In this document: one piece after another, positions 31,289 to 40,600 of the stretch
Position numbering within the stretch: the first letter of the stretch is position 1
Layout of the letters: each line of letters opens with the position of its first letter
Origin: Methylobacterium segetis
GTDB lineage: Bacteria; Pseudomonadota; Alphaproteobacteria; Rhizobiales; Beijerinckiaceae
NCBI RefSeq assembly: GCF_004348265.1
Contig: NZ_SMNT01000025.1
Location: 1 to 57,332 of the forward strand
DNA length: 57,332 nt
Direction of reading: 5' to 3'
Translations under genes and position numbers: made by a program
The notes under the pieces: generated by a model
Told to the model about the DNA's origin: nothing
What the model saw: the letters and a program-made list of their open reading frames with translations, nothing else
Database searches by the model: none

Positions 31289-31492
31289 GGGCGGCTCAGG
31301 CGGCTGCGCGCTCGGGCACGATCTCCGCGACCGCGTCGCCGCGTGCCCGAGCCGGCGGCCGGTGGAGATGGACCGCCGGCTCGGGCTGCGTTCCGCCGCG
31401 CGGGTGAGGACGACCCCTCTCGCCATGCCGCCCCCGTCCCGCTATCGCGGCATCACTCCGGCGGCCTGCCCCCGCCTCTAGCGAACGCCAGC

Positions 31493-32413
31493 ATGACATT
31501 CCCCGACCTGATCGATGACATTCGCGCCAGAGCGCCCCAGCTCCGCGGCCGGCTCCTGGCGAACCAGCCGCTCTCCGACCTGACGTGGTTCCGCGTCGGC
31601 GGCCCGGCGCAGGTGCTGTTCACCCCCGCCGACGAGGAGGATCTCGCCCAGCTCCTCGCCGCCCTCGATCCGGACGTGCCGGTGACCGTGATCGGCCTCG
31701 GTTCGAACCTCATCGTGCGCGACGGCGGCGTGCCGGGCGTGGTGGTGCGCCTCGGCGGCAAGGCCTTCGGCAGCGTCGAGATCGACGGCGAGAGCCTGCG
31801 CGCCGGCACCGCCGTGCCGGACATGCGGCTCGCCAAGGCCGCGGCCGAGGCCGGGCTCGACGGGTTGGCCTTCTTCCGCGGCATTCCGGGCTCGGTCGGC
31901 GGAGCGCTCCGCATGAACGCGGGCGCCCACGGCGGCGAGACCACCGACGTCCTCGTCGAGGCGCGGGGCGTCGACCGGCGCGGCGCTCTGCGCACCTTCA
32001 CCCACGCGGAGATGGGCTTCGCCTACCGGCATTCGTCCGCGCCGGACGACGTCATCTTCACGAGCGCGCTGTTCAGGGGCCGGCCCGGCGACCGCACGGC
32101 GATCGAGGCGGAGATGGAGCGCGTCACCGCCGCCCGCGAGGCCGCCCAGCCGATTCGCGAGCGCACCGGCGGCTCGACCTTCAAGAACCCGCCGGGGGGC
32201 AAGGCGTGGCAGCTCGTCGACGCGGCCGGCTGCCGGGGCCTGACGGTCGGGGGTGCCCAGGTCTCCGAGATGCACTGCAACTTCCTGATCAACCGGGGCG
32301 GCGCCAGCGCGGCCGACATCGAGGGCCTCGGCGAGGAGGTCCGCCGGCGCGTGCGCGAGACTGCCGGAATCGAGCTGCACTGGGAGATCAAGCGGATCGG
32401 CATCGCGGCCTGA
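31493..32413 (+). CDS. murB: UDP-N-acetylenolpyruvoylglucosamine reductase
   Basis: FAD enzyme of 306 residues that reduces UDP-GlcNAc-enolpyruvate to UDP-MurNAc with NADPH. The FAD-binding domain has [15 protein letters not shown] and [20 protein letters not shown]; the substrate domain has the proton-donor serine in [14 protein letters not shown], and [13 protein letters not shown]. The frame is open upstream to 31343, but the ATG at 31493 gives the family start. The 204 bases before it (31289-31492) hold no gene that I trust. Confidence 0.95.
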   Translation: MTFPDLIDDIRARAPQLRGRLLANQPLSDLTWFRVGGPAQVLFTPADEEDLAQLLAALDPDVPVTVIGLGSNLIVRDGGVPGVVVRLGGKAFGSVEIDGESLRAGTAVPDMRLAKAAAEAGLDGLAFFRGIPGSVGGALRMNAGAHGGETTDVLVEARGVDRRGALRTFTHAEMGFAYRHSSAPDDVIFTSALFRGRPGDRTAIEAEMERVTAAREAAQPIRERTGGSTFKNPPGGKAWQLVDAAGCRGLTVGGAQVSEMHCNFLINRGGASAADIEGLGEEVRRRVRETAGIELHWEIKRIGIAA

Positions 32414-32475
32414 TCGGGATCGCTGCCGTCGACGCCCTCCCAACGTCCCATCCTCCCCAACCCACGAGGCCGCCC

Positions 32476-33399
32476 ATGTCCAAGCACGTCGCCGTCCTGA
32501 TGGGCGGATGGTCCTCCGAGCGAGAGATCTCGCTGCGCTCCGGCACCGCCTGCGCCCGCGCCCTGGAGGAGCAGGGCTACCGCGTCACCCCCGTCGATGT
32601 CGGACCCGACGTCGCGACCGTGCTGACGGAGCTCAGGCCGGATGCCGCCTTCAACGCGCTGCACGGCCCGGCCGGCGAGGACGGCACCATCCAGGGCCTC
32701 CTGGAGCTCCTGAAGATCCCCTACACCCATTCGGGCGTGCTCGCCTCGGCGCTCGCCATGCACAAGGAGCGTGCCAAAACGATCATGCACGCGGCCGGAG
32801 TCAGCGTGCCGGAGGGCCGCGTCGTTAACCGTCATGATGCAGCCAGAGCACACCCGTTAACCCCTCCCTACGTCGTCAAGCCGATCGCGGAAGGCTCCTC
32901 GATGGGGGTCATCATCGTGCGCGACGGGCGCTCTCACCCGCCTCAGGAACTCGGCCGCGAGGACTGGACGTACGGGGAGCAAGTCCTTGCGGAGACTTAC
33001 GTTGCGGGCCGCGAGCTGACCTGCGCGGTGATGGGCGACCGGGCCCTCGGGGTGATCGAGATCAAGCCCGCCTCGGGGGAGTGGTACGACTTCGACGCGA
33101 AGTACGCCGCGGGGGGGTCGATCCACGTGCTGCCGGCAGAAATTAAACCAAATGTTTACCAGCGTGTCCAAGAGTTGGCGTTAACGGCGCATCAAGCACT
33201 GGGCTGCCGGGGCGTCAGCCGTGCCGACCTTCGTTACGACGATACACCGGGAGGAACCGGTGCCCTCGTCGTGCTGGAGGTCAACACGCAACCCGGCATG
33301 ACCCAGACGAGCCTTGTGCCGGAGATCGCAGCCCATGCTGGCTTGAGTTTCGGTGAGCTCGTCCAATGGATGGTGGAGGACGCTTCTCTGGGCCGCTGA
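32476..33399 (+). CDS. ddl: D-alanine:D-alanine ligase
   Basis: ATP-grasp enzyme of 307 residues making D-Ala-D-Ala for MurF. It begins VAVLMGGWSSEREISLRSG and has HGPAGEDGTIQGLLELL, YTHSGVLASALAMHK, VKPIAEGSSMG and EVNTQPGMTQTSL. From about 32815 to 33330 the base composition and codons differ from the neighbours: A/T-ending codons, two TTA leucine codons and three GTTAAC sites (32824, 32856, 33180). This could mark a recombined segment or an embedded control region for ftsQ. The start at 32476 fits the family N-terminus. The end overlaps the ftsQ start by 34 bases. Confidence 0.95.
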   Translation: MSKHVAVLMGGWSSEREISLRSGTACARALEEQGYRVTPVDVGPDVATVLTELRPDAAFNALHGPAGEDGTIQGLLELLKIPYTHSGVLASALAMHKERAKTIMHAAGVSVPEGRVVNRHDAARAHPLTPPYVVKPIAEGSSMGVIIVRDGRSHPPQELGREDWTYGEQVLAETYVAGRELTCAVMGDRALGVIEIKPASGEWYDFDAKYAAGGSIHVLPAEIKPNVYQRVQELALTAHQALGCRGVSRADLRYDDTPGGTGALVVLEVNTQPGMTQTSLVPEIAAHAGLSFGELVQWMVEDASLGR

Positions 33400-34301
33400 G
33401 CCCCGCCGGGTACCCCGGTGACGGCGGCCTGCGCGCGCGCCTCGCGGCCCGGCTGCCCCGGTTCCTCCGCCGCAGCCGCCGCCTGCGGCCCGTGACCCCG
33501 ATCGCCGAGCGCCTGCCGCCCTACGCCGGCACGCTCGGCCTCTCCGCCGCCTTCGCCCTGGTCGCCGTCTCGGGCTTCGTGGCGAGCGGGCGTTACGACG
33601 CCTTCGTCGCCGAGCACGGCCGCCCCCTCGACATCGCCGCGCGGCTCGCCGGTTTCGGCGTCGAGCGCGTGACGATCTCCGGCATCTCCCGCATGTACGA
33701 GCGCGAGGTGCTGCAGGCCGCCGGCATCGACGGGCGCTCCTCCGTCGTCTTCCTCGACGTGACCGACGTGCGCGAGCGCCTGATGCGGGTGCCGCTCATC
33801 GCCAGCGCCTCCGTGCGCAAGCTCTACCCGAACGAGATCGTCATCAACCAGGTGGAGCGCGAGCCCGCCGCCCTCTGGCAGAAGAACGGCGAGCTCAGCG
33901 TCATCGCCGCCGACGGCACCGTGATCGACACGATGCGGGACGACCGCTACGCGAGCCTGCCCCTCGTGGTGGGTGACGAGGCCAACACGCGGCTCGGCGA
34001 GTATCTCGGCCTGATCGCCGCCGCGGGCGCCCTCGGCGAGCGCGTCAAGGCCGGCACCTTCGTCTCCGGCCGCCGCTGGACCCTGAAGCTCGACGGCGTC
34101 GACGTGCGCCTGCCCGAGCGCGGGGCGGCCGAGGCGCTCGCCCGGCTGGTCAAGCTCGAGCGCGAGGCGAAGATCCTGGAGAAGGACATCATCGCGGTCG
34201 ACCTGCGCATGCCGGACCGCGTCGTGGTGCGCCTGACCGAGGAGGCCGCCGCCGCCCGGGCCGAGAGCCAGAAGAAGCCGAAGAAGGGGACGGCGACATG
34301 A
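33366..34301 (+). CDS. ftsQ: Cell division protein FtsQ
   Basis: Bitopic divisome protein of 311 residues. A basic cytoplasmic end (about 1-55), one membrane helix (about 58-78, LGLSAAFALVAVSGFVAS) and a periplasmic POTRA domain (about 95-165, VERVTISGISRMYEREV) are followed by the FtsQ beta-domain and a Lys-rich tail (KKPKKGT). FtsQ links early and late division proteins. The ATG lies inside the 3' end of ddl. An 18-codon frame starting at 34298 overlaps the ftsQ stop (ATGA) and ends 28 bases before ftsA; it may only couple translation. Confidence 0.92.
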   Translation: MDGGGRFSGPLSPAGYPGDGGLRARLAARLPRFLRRSRRLRPVTPIAERLPPYAGTLGLSAAFALVAVSGFVASGRYDAFVAEHGRPLDIAARLAGFGVERVTISGISRMYEREVLQAAGIDGRSSVVFLDVTDVRERLMRVPLIASASVRKLYPNEIVINQVEREPAALWQKNGELSVIAADGTVIDTMRDDRYASLPLVVGDEANTRLGEYLGLIAAAGALGERVKAGTFVSGRRWTLKLDGVDVRLPERGAAEALARLVKLEREAKILEKDIIAVDLRMPDRVVVRLTEEAAAARAESQKKPKKGTAT

Positions 34302-34360
34302 GCGCTGCCGTCATCCGCCCCTCCGCGCCCGTCCCCGTCTCCTTCGTCCGGTAGCGTTCG

Positions 34361-35683
34361 ATGCACAGCCACCACGGCCTCACGCCGAGACTGAAGCCGC
34401 TCTCCGCCCGCCGGAGCGCGACGCTGTCGGTCCTCGACATCGGAACGAGCAAGGTCGTCTGCCTCATCGCCGAGCTGCAGCCGGCCGAGGCGCTGACGAC
34501 CCTCAAGGGCCGCACGCACCTCGCCCGCATCATCGGCATCGGCCACCAGCGCTCGCTCGGCCTCAAGGGCGGCGTCATCGTCGATCTGGAGAAGGCCGAG
34601 AACTCGATCCGGCACGCGGTCCAGGCCGCCGAGCGGATGGCCAAGGTCGAGGTCCAGTCGGTCATCGTCAACATGTCGGGCGGCCGCCTCGGCTCCCAGC
34701 ATTTCGAGGCACGGGTCGGCGTCCGCACCGGGACCGTCACGGGCTCGGACGTCGAGCGCGTCCTCGAGACCGCGAGCGCCCACGCGGTGAGCCCCGGCCG
34801 CGCCGTGCTGCACGCCCTGCCGACCGGCTACGCGCTGGACGGACAGGGCGCCGTGATCGATCCCTCGGGCATGATCGGCGATGCCCTCGGCGTCGACCTT
34901 CACGTCGTCACCAGCGAGGCGGCGGCCGCCCGCAACCTGATGCTCGCCGTCGAGCATTGCCATCTCGGCGTCGAGGCGGTGATCGCCACCCCCTACGCCG
35001 CCGGCCTCTCGGCCCTCGTCGACGACGAGGCGGAGATGGGCGTGGCCGTCGTGGACATGGGCGGCGGCACCACCAGCGTCGGCGTGTTCTCGGGCGGCCA
35101 CCTCGTCCATTGCGACGCGATCGCGGTGGGCGGCCACCACGTCACGATGGACATCGCCCGCGGGCTCTCGACGCGGGTCGCCGCGGCCGAGCGCCTCAAG
35201 ACCCTCTACGGCTCGGCCATCGCCACGCCGTCCGACGAGCGCGACATGATCGCGGTCCACGGCGTCGGCGAGGACGAGGCCGACGCGCCGACCCACGTGC
35301 CGCGCTCCCACCTCGTGCGGATCATCCGGCCGCGGGTGGAGGAGGTGGTCGAGCTGGTCCGCGACCGCCTGCGCAATGCCGGCTTCGCCGAGCAGGCGGG
35401 CCGCCGCGTCGTGCTCACGGGCGGCGCCAGCCAGCTCGTCGGCCTGCCCGAGGTCACCCGCCGGGTGATGCAGGGGCAGGTCCGGATCGGCCGGCCGCTC
35501 GGCATCCGCGGCCTGCCGGAGGCGGCCAAGGGTCCCGCCTTCTCGGCGGCGGTCGGGCTCCTCGTCTACCCGCAGGTCGCGCATGCGGAGCATTTCGAGC
35601 CGCGCGGTGCCGGCTTCTTCGCGGGCACGGGAACGGACGGCTACTTTGACCGGCTCATCGACTGGATCGGCCGGAGCTTCTGA
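34361..35683 (+). CDS. ftsA: Cell division protein FtsA
   Basis: Actin-like protein of 440 residues that tethers FtsZ to the membrane. Nucleotide-binding signatures: LDIGTSKVVCLIAEL near the N-terminus, AVVDMGGGTTSVGVF in the middle and VLTGGASQLVGLPEV. The C-terminus ends YFDRLIDWIGRSF, the amphipathic membrane-targeting helix expected for FtsA. Gene order ftsQ-ftsA-ftsZ is the standard one; ftsZ follows after 104 bases. Confidence 0.96.
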   Translation: MHSHHGLTPRLKPLSARRSATLSVLDIGTSKVVCLIAELQPAEALTTLKGRTHLARIIGIGHQRSLGLKGGVIVDLEKAENSIRHAVQAAERMAKVEVQSVIVNMSGGRLGSQHFEARVGVRTGTVTGSDVERVLETASAHAVSPGRAVLHALPTGYALDGQGAVIDPSGMIGDALGVDLHVVTSEAAAARNLMLAVEHCHLGVEAVIATPYAAGLSALVDDEAEMGVAVVDMGGGTTSVGVFSGGHLVHCDAIAVGGHHVTMDIARGLSTRVAAAERLKTLYGSAIATPSDERDMIAVHGVGEDEADAPTHVPRSHLVRIIRPRVEEVVELVRDRLRNAGFAEQAGRRVVLTGGASQLVGLPEVTRRVMQGQVRIGRPLGIRGLPEAAKGPAFSAAVGLLVYPQVAHAEHFEPRGAGFFAGTGTDGYFDRLIDWIGRSF

Positions 35684-35787
35684 GGTGAGGCGCGGCGGGC
35701 GAGACGCTCCGCCGCGGCATCGGACACGAATCGGCGCCCCCGCCGGGACGCCCTAGCACATCGCGAAACACGAGAGGGTCGAGCATC

Positions 35788-37569
35788 ATGGCCATCAGTC
35801 TCCAGGCGCCGGACATCCGGGAACTCAAGCCCCGCATCACCGTCTTCGGTGTCGGCGGAGCCGGCGGCAACGCCGTCAACAACATGATCGAGTCGGGGCT
35901 CCTCGGCTGCGAGTTCGTCGTGGCCAACACCGACGCGCAGGCGCTGACCTCGTCGAAGGCCGAGCGCGTCATCCAGATGGGCATCGGCGTCACGCAGGGC
36001 CTCGGCGCCGGCTCGCACCCCGAAGTCGGATCGGCGGCGGCGGAAGAGGTGATCGACGAGATCCGCGACCAGCTCTCCGGCGCCCACATGTGCTTCATCA
36101 CCGCCGGCATGGGCGGCGGCACCGGCACCGGCGCGGCCCCGGTCATCGCCCGGGCGGCCCGCGACATGGGGATCCTGACGGTCGGCGTCGTGACGAAGCC
36201 GTTCCAGTTCGAGGGCATCCGCCGCATGCGCACGGCCGAGGCCGGCATCCAGGAGCTGCAAGCGGCCGTCGACACCCTGATCGTGATCCCGAACCAGAAC
36301 CTGTTCCGGGTCGCCAACGAGAAGACCACCTTCGCCGACGCCTTCGCGATGGCCGATCAGGTCCTCTACTCGGGTGTCGCCTGCATCACCGACCTGATGG
36401 TGAAGGAGGGCCTGATCAACCTCGACTTCGCCGACGTGCGCGCGATCATGCGCGGCATGGGCAAGGCCATGATGGGCACCGGCGAGGCCTCCGGCGAGAA
36501 GCGCGCCAACCGCGCCGCGGAAGCCGCCATCGCCAACCCGCTCCTCGACGACGTGTCGATGAAGGGCGCCCGCGGCCTCCTGATCTCGATCACCGGCGGC
36601 AACGACCTCACCCTGTACGAGCTCGACGAGGCGGCCACCCGCATCCGCGAGGAGGTCGACCAGGACGCCAACATCATCCTCGGCGCCACCTTCGACGAGA
36701 GCCTCGACGGCATCATCCGCGTCTCGGTGGTCGCCACCGGCATCGAGCCCCTGCTGATCTCCGCGAACTCGCCGAACAATCCCGAGATCGTGCAGACCGA
36801 GCAGCGCATCGCCGAGGTCGCCGAGCGGCTGCGGGCCGAGGCCCGCGCGCGCGCCGCGCACCCCGCCGCCGCACCCCGCGCGGCCGAGCCGGCGCCGCAG
36901 ATGATGACCCAGAGCCCGCTCCAGGCGGCCCCCGCGCCGAGCCCGGTCATGCCGGTGCGCCCCGCCGCACCCGAATCGATGATCGCCGGATCCGACCTGC
37001 GGTCCGAGATCCCGGCCCATGTCGTGCGCGACGACGTCGTGCTGACCCAGTCCCAGCCCCGCGTCGCGGTGCCCTACGCAGCCCCGCCCGCCCCCCAGGT
37101 CGAGCCCGCCGCCCCCGTCGCCGCGGGACCCTACGTGCCGCCGCGCCCGGCCGCCCCGGCGAATGCCGCGGCCCCGCTCGCCCGCCCGCCGCGCATGCCG
37201 CAGATCCACGAACTGCCCCCGATCGGTCAGGCTCAGATCCGCATGAGCCGCGGCGAGGAGCCGGTGGAGGCCCCGGCCGATTCGAAGCGCATGACGCTGC
37301 TGCGCCGCCTCGCCACGGTCGGCTTCGGTGGCCGCCGGGACGAGCCCGAGGCCGCTCCGGCCCCTGCGCGGGCTCCCGCCCCGGCCCCGCAGCAGGCCGC
37401 CCTGCCGCCGGCGGCCCCGCCGGCACCCCGCGCTCCCGCCGCGCCGGCCTACCGCCCGGCTCAGGGCAGTCTCGACCCCCAGGGTCGCGTCGCCCCGGCC
37501 CAGCGGATGATCGACGACGATCAGCTCGAGATCCCGGCCTTCCTCCGCCGTCAGGCGAACGGGGCCTGA
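35788..37569 (+). CDS. ftsZ: Cell division protein FtsZ, with long disordered linker
   Basis: Tubulin-like GTPase forming the division ring. The globular part (about 1-325) has [14 protein letters not shown], the tubulin signature [11 protein letters not shown] (about 110-120) and [13 protein letters not shown]. It is followed by an unusually long Ala/Pro-rich linker (about 330-575) and the conserved C-terminal peptide [13 protein letters not shown] that binds FtsA and other partners. At 593 residues it is much longer than the 380-400 of E. coli-type FtsZ; long linkers are known in alphaproteobacteria. GAGAGGG precedes the ATG. Last gene of the dcw run. Confidence 0.96.
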   Translation: MAISLQAPDIRELKPRITVFGVGGAGGNAVNNMIESGLLGCEFVVANTDAQALTSSKAERVIQMGIGVTQGLGAGSHPEVGSAAAEEVIDEIRDQLSGAHMCFITAGMGGGTGTGAAPVIARAARDMGILTVGVVTKPFQFEGIRRMRTAEAGIQELQAAVDTLIVIPNQNLFRVANEKTTFADAFAMADQVLYSGVACITDLMVKEGLINLDFADVRAIMRGMGKAMMGTGEASGEKRANRAAEAAIANPLLDDVSMKGARGLLISITGGNDLTLYELDEAATRIREEVDQDANIILGATFDESLDGIIRVSVVATGIEPLLISANSPNNPEIVQTEQRIAEVAERLRAEARARAAHPAAAPRAAEPAPQMMTQSPLQAAPAPSPVMPVRPAAPESMIAGSDLRSEIPAHVVRDDVVLTQSQPRVAVPYAAPPAPQVEPAAPVAAGPYVPPRPAAPANAAAPLARPPRMPQIHELPPIGQAQIRMSRGEEPVEAPADSKRMTLLRRLATVGFGGRRDEPEAAPAPARAPAPAPQQAALPPAAPPAPRAPAAPAYRPAQGSLDPQGRVAPAQRMIDDDQLEIPAFLRRQANGA

Positions 37570-38412
37570 GCCGGGACCCGAGAGGCGAACGCCGTCCCGC
37601 TCGTCGGGGCGGCGGATTCTCTGGATGCCGCTGATGCGTGCCGGGCCGCGGAGATCGGTCGCATTGCCCGCCCGCGTTCGTCGTGGGCGGCGATGACGCA
37701 GGAAGCGTCGCTGCGGCCCAGTCGCTGCCCTGCCCAAACTCCCTCGCGACCGGGCCGCGCCGGCCCGATGCGGGGGCGGCCGTCTCGGACAAGGCCGGGA
37801 TCGGATCGTTGGCAACCGCAGGGGTGAGACCCGCGGAGCGCATGCCTCCCCTGGCGGGCGAGGGACGCGACGCCGATCCTCGGCATCCTCCCGCCTTCAT
37901 GGATGGACCGGGTCAGGGCGCCCTCCGCCCGGACCCCGTGCCCCTCACTGCACCCGTTCACACTTCGTCCGAAGGCGCGCGAACCGGGGAAACCGGGTGT
38001 CGCCCGCCCCGGACGCCGAGCCTCCGCCCCTGGATCGCGGGATGCCCGCGAACCGTGCCCGATGCCTGGAAAGCGCTCACTCTGCGGGGCGTGCGCCGGG
38101 CGGCCGGGATCGGTCTGCGGTTTTTCTGCAACAGTGCGATCGATACAACCGGCCAGTGTTAACTAATTGTTAACACATTGATCAAGAACAGCTTTTGGAT
38201 TCGCGTCCGAGGCGGTCGGTTGTAACAGAGCGTAAGAATCCGTGATTTGGCCGGACTTAGGGGCACGGCTATAGACGATTTCGGAACGACAAAAGCGCGG
38301 CGGTCTCGCCGCCCGCGCACGCAGGGGCACCAAGCAGCGGACGGATCAGAGAGGGGCTTCGCGCGCGTCTATTCGGCGCCGGAGCGGCCCGATCGCGGCC
38401 GAGGGCTAAGGA
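37570..38412. other. 843-bp gene-free region between ftsZ and lpxC
   Basis: No frame here has a recognisable product or convincing codon use (an open frame at 37638-38162 translates to low-complexity Pro/Arg/Gly-rich text). The right third (about 38110-38290) is clearly richer in A/T than the rest and carries the CtrA-type palindrome at 38156-38176. It is therefore probably the promoter region of lpxC, with a long leader or a non-coding RNA as alternatives. Nothing in 37570-38100 is explained. Confidence 0.5.
38156..38176. promoter_or_regulatory. Perfect palindromic CtrA-type box upstream of lpxC
   Basis: Arms GTGTTAAC and GTTAACAC flank TAATT. Inside lies TTAA CTAATTG TTAAC, an exact match to the CtrA pattern TTAA-N7-TTAAC. 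It lies about 237 bases before the lpxC ATG and about 590 bases after ftsZ, in the A/T-rich part of the gap. CtrA is the most likely binder; activation of lpxC or repression is undetermined. Confidence 0.7.
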
Positions 38413-39360
38413 ATGCGAACGAACCAACAAACGACCCTCAAAGCTCCGACGACGCTGTCCGGTATCGGCGTCCATTCCGGGAATCCGGCGCAGATCACGA
38501 TCCGCCCCGCGCCCGCCAATCACGGAATCGCCTTCCTCCGGACCGGGATGCCCACCGGCAACGACCGGTTCATCAAAGCCCACCACGCCTGCGTCTCCGC
38601 CACCGAACTCTGCACCGTCATCGGCGACGTCGCGAGCGGCGCGGTCGCCACCGTCGAGCACCTGATGTCCGCCCTCTACGGGCTCGGGATCGACAACGCG
38701 CTGATCGAGATCGACGGGCCCGAGATGCCCATCCTCGACGGCAGCGCCCTTCCCTTCGTCCGCGCCATCGACGGCGTCGGCCTCACGGCCTGCGGGGCGC
38801 CCCGCAAATGGGTCAAGGTGCTGCGCCCCGTCCGCATCGAGGTCGGCCGCGCCTTCGCCGAACTCCGCCCCATCGACCGGGGCTTCCGCCTCGACGTCGA
38901 GATCGATTTCGAGAGCCCGGTGATCGGCCGCAGCCGCAAGGCCATGGACCTCACCCCGGCCTCCTACCGCCGCGAGATCGCGGGCGCCCGGACCTTCGGC
39001 ATGATGAAGGACGTGGAGCGCTACTGGAAGGCGGGCTTCGCGCTCGGCGCCTCCCTCGAGAACACGGTCGCCATCGGCGAGACCGCGGTGGTGAACCCGG
39101 AAGGTCTACGCTTCGCCGACGAGTTCGTCCGCCACAAGTTCCTCGACGCGGTGGGCGACCTCGCGCTCGCCGGCTTGCCGCTCCAGGGGGCCTACCGCTC
39201 CTATTGCGGTGGCCATCGCATGAATGTCGGCGTCCTTACCGCCCTCTTCTCCGACCGCGCCAACTACGCGATCGTCGAGGCCCAGGGCGGCCGCCGCGAG
39301 AGCGCTCTCGCCGAATTCGGCGTCGGCCTCGGGATCGCCGCCTTCGCGGGCGAGCTGTAA
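38413..39360 (+). CDS. lpxC: UDP-3-O-acyl-N-acetylglucosamine deacetylase
   Basis: Zinc deacetylase of 315 residues catalysing the committed step of lipid A synthesis. Seen: an N-terminal domain from TTLKAPTTLSGIGVHSG, the zinc histidine in VATVEHLMSAL, the substrate loop GPEMPILDGSALPFV, and the second zinc site HKFLDAVGDLAL (His and Asp), then HCGH-type context YCGGHRMN. A hairpin terminator follows at 39391. The start has GAGG about eight bases upstream. Confidence 0.96.
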   Translation: MRTNQQTTLKAPTTLSGIGVHSGNPAQITIRPAPANHGIAFLRTGMPTGNDRFIKAHHACVSATELCTVIGDVASGAVATVEHLMSALYGLGIDNALIEIDGPEMPILDGSALPFVRAIDGVGLTACGAPRKWVKVLRPVRIEVGRAFAELRPIDRGFRLDVEIDFESPVIGRSRKAMDLTPASYRREIAGARTFGMMKDVERYWKAGFALGASLENTVAIGETAVVNPEGLRFADEFVRHKFLDAVGDLALAGLPLQGAYRSYCGGHRMNVGVLTALFSDRANYAIVEAQGGRRESALAEFGVGLGIAAFAGEL

Positions 39361-39390
39361 CCCTCAAGACACACCCTGCATCCGATCGCG

Positions 39391-39413
39391 GCGGCGGCTC
39401 GGCCGCCGTTTTC
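39391..39413 (+). terminator. Rho-independent terminator after lpxC
   Basis: Stem CGGCGGC / GCCGCCG with loop TCG (39392-39408), followed by TTTTC. It lies 31 bases after the lpxC stop, so lpxC and bamD are probably transcribed separately. Confidence 0.75.
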
Positions 39414-39582
39414 ACGCCCGAATTGGACGCCAGGGTGAATCGTCTGTGAAGAGCGGGCTGCAGGGGAGGCGACGGTGCTTTGTGCCGTGGCATGGTCCCG
39501 TCCGCCGGATCGACACTCGTGATGGCTTGGCGGCGCGAGGCTCTCGCAGAACGAGCCGCGCCTGTTGGGGAATGAACCGCAA

Positions 39583-40461
39583 ATGCCTGTCACCTATCCG
39601 AACCGCGGTGCGCTGGCGGCCGTGCTCCTGAGCGTCCTCGGCCTCGGACTCGGCGGCTGCGACGCGCTCGATTCGATCAATCCCTTCGCCGAGAAGTACA
39701 AGCCGGAGGTCATTCCGGATGTCCCCGCGGACAAGCTCTACAGCGAGGGCTTGGCCAAGATGGAGGACAGCGACTACGAGGGCGCGGTCAAGAAGTTCGG
39801 CGACCTCGACAAGCAGTATTCCTACTCGGACTGGTCGCGCAAAGCGCTGCTGATGACGGCCTACGCGAACTACGAGGGCCAGAAGTACGACGACGCGATC
39901 AACGCCTCGAAGCGCTACCTGCAGCGGCACCCGGCGAGCAAGGACGCGGCCTACGCCCAGTATCTGATGGCGATGTCGCAGTACAAGCAGATCCCGGACG
40001 TGACCCGAGACCAGGACCGTTCGGAGAAGGCGCTCGTCGCCCTTCAGGAACTGGTCCAGCGCTACCCGACCTCGGAATACGCCAGCGACGCCAAGGCCAA
40101 GATCCAGATCACCCGCGACCAGCTCGCCGGCAAGGAGATGGAGGTGGGCCGCTACTACCTGCAGCGGCGCAATTTCCCGGCTGCGATCAACCGCTTCCGC
40201 GACGTGATCAGCAAGTACCAGACGACCCGCCACACGGAGGAGGCGCTGGAGCGCCTCGTCGAGGCCTACATGGCGCTCGGCATCACGCAGGAGGCGCAGA
40301 ACGCCGCGGCCGTGCTCGGGCACAACGTCCCCGATTCGCCCTGGTACAAGGACGCGCACGCGCTCCTGCAGAACGGCGGCCTGGAGCCCCGCGAGGAGAA
40401 GAGCTCCTGGCTGAGCCGCGCCTTCTCCTCGGTCACCGGCCGCACCGCCGCCATCCAGTGA
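39583..40461 (+). CDS. bamD: Outer-membrane assembly lipoprotein BamD
   Basis: Essential component of the BAM complex that inserts beta-barrel proteins. The 292-residue product has a lipoprotein signal ending LGLGGC (lipidated Cys26), then five tetratricopeptide-like repeats (about 45-265; for example LYSEGLAKMEDSDYEGAVKKF and YYLQRRNFPAAINRF). The chosen ATG at 39583 gives a proper signal peptide; a TTG at 39565 is also in frame. It is ended by a strong hairpin at 40485. Confidence 0.95.
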   Translation: MPVTYPNRGALAAVLLSVLGLGLGGCDALDSINPFAEKYKPEVIPDVPADKLYSEGLAKMEDSDYEGAVKKFGDLDKQYSYSDWSRKALLMTAYANYEGQKYDDAINASKRYLQRHPASKDAAYAQYLMAMSQYKQIPDVTRDQDRSEKALVALQELVQRYPTSEYASDAKAKIQITRDQLAGKEMEVGRYYLQRRNFPAAINRFRDVISKYQTTRHTEEALERLVEAYMALGITQEAQNAAAVLGHNVPDSPWYKDAHALLQNGGLEPREEKSSWLSRAFSSVTGRTAAIQ

Positions 40462-40484
40462 GCGGGCGCTAGCCCGGATGCGAC

Positions 40485-40530
40485 GCGCGGGCGAGGCCGG
40501 CCGATGCCGCCTCGCCCGCGCTGCATTTTA
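40485..40530 (+). terminator. Strong rho-independent terminator after bamD
   Basis: A perfect 13-bp stem, GCGCGGGCGAGGC (40485-40497) with GCCTCGCCCGCGC (40509-40521), has an 11-base loop and is followed by TGCATTTTA. It closes the bamD transcript before recN. Confidence 0.85.
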
Positions 40531-40600
40531 GGCGTGCGCTCCGCCGCGCTTGGCCTTACATGACGGCCTTCCAGAGTGACGACAGGGCTTCCGACGCGGC

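Noticed and set aside
31296..31499. 67-codon minus-strand frame between murC and murB
   Set aside because: No ribosome site of note, no recognisable family, and it would overlap the murB start; kept as non-coding.
33143..33159. TTAA...TTTA inside ddl as a CtrA box
   Set aside because: Spacing is eight, and the second half has a mismatch; only the general A/T-rich patch is reported.
34298..34354. 18-codon frame between ftsQ and ftsA
   Set aside because: Too short to support as a gene; it may serve translational coupling, noted under ftsQ.
37638..38162. 174-codon frame in the ftsZ-lpxC gap
   Set aside because: Pro/Arg/Gly-rich text with no codon bias like the neighbours and no conserved motif.
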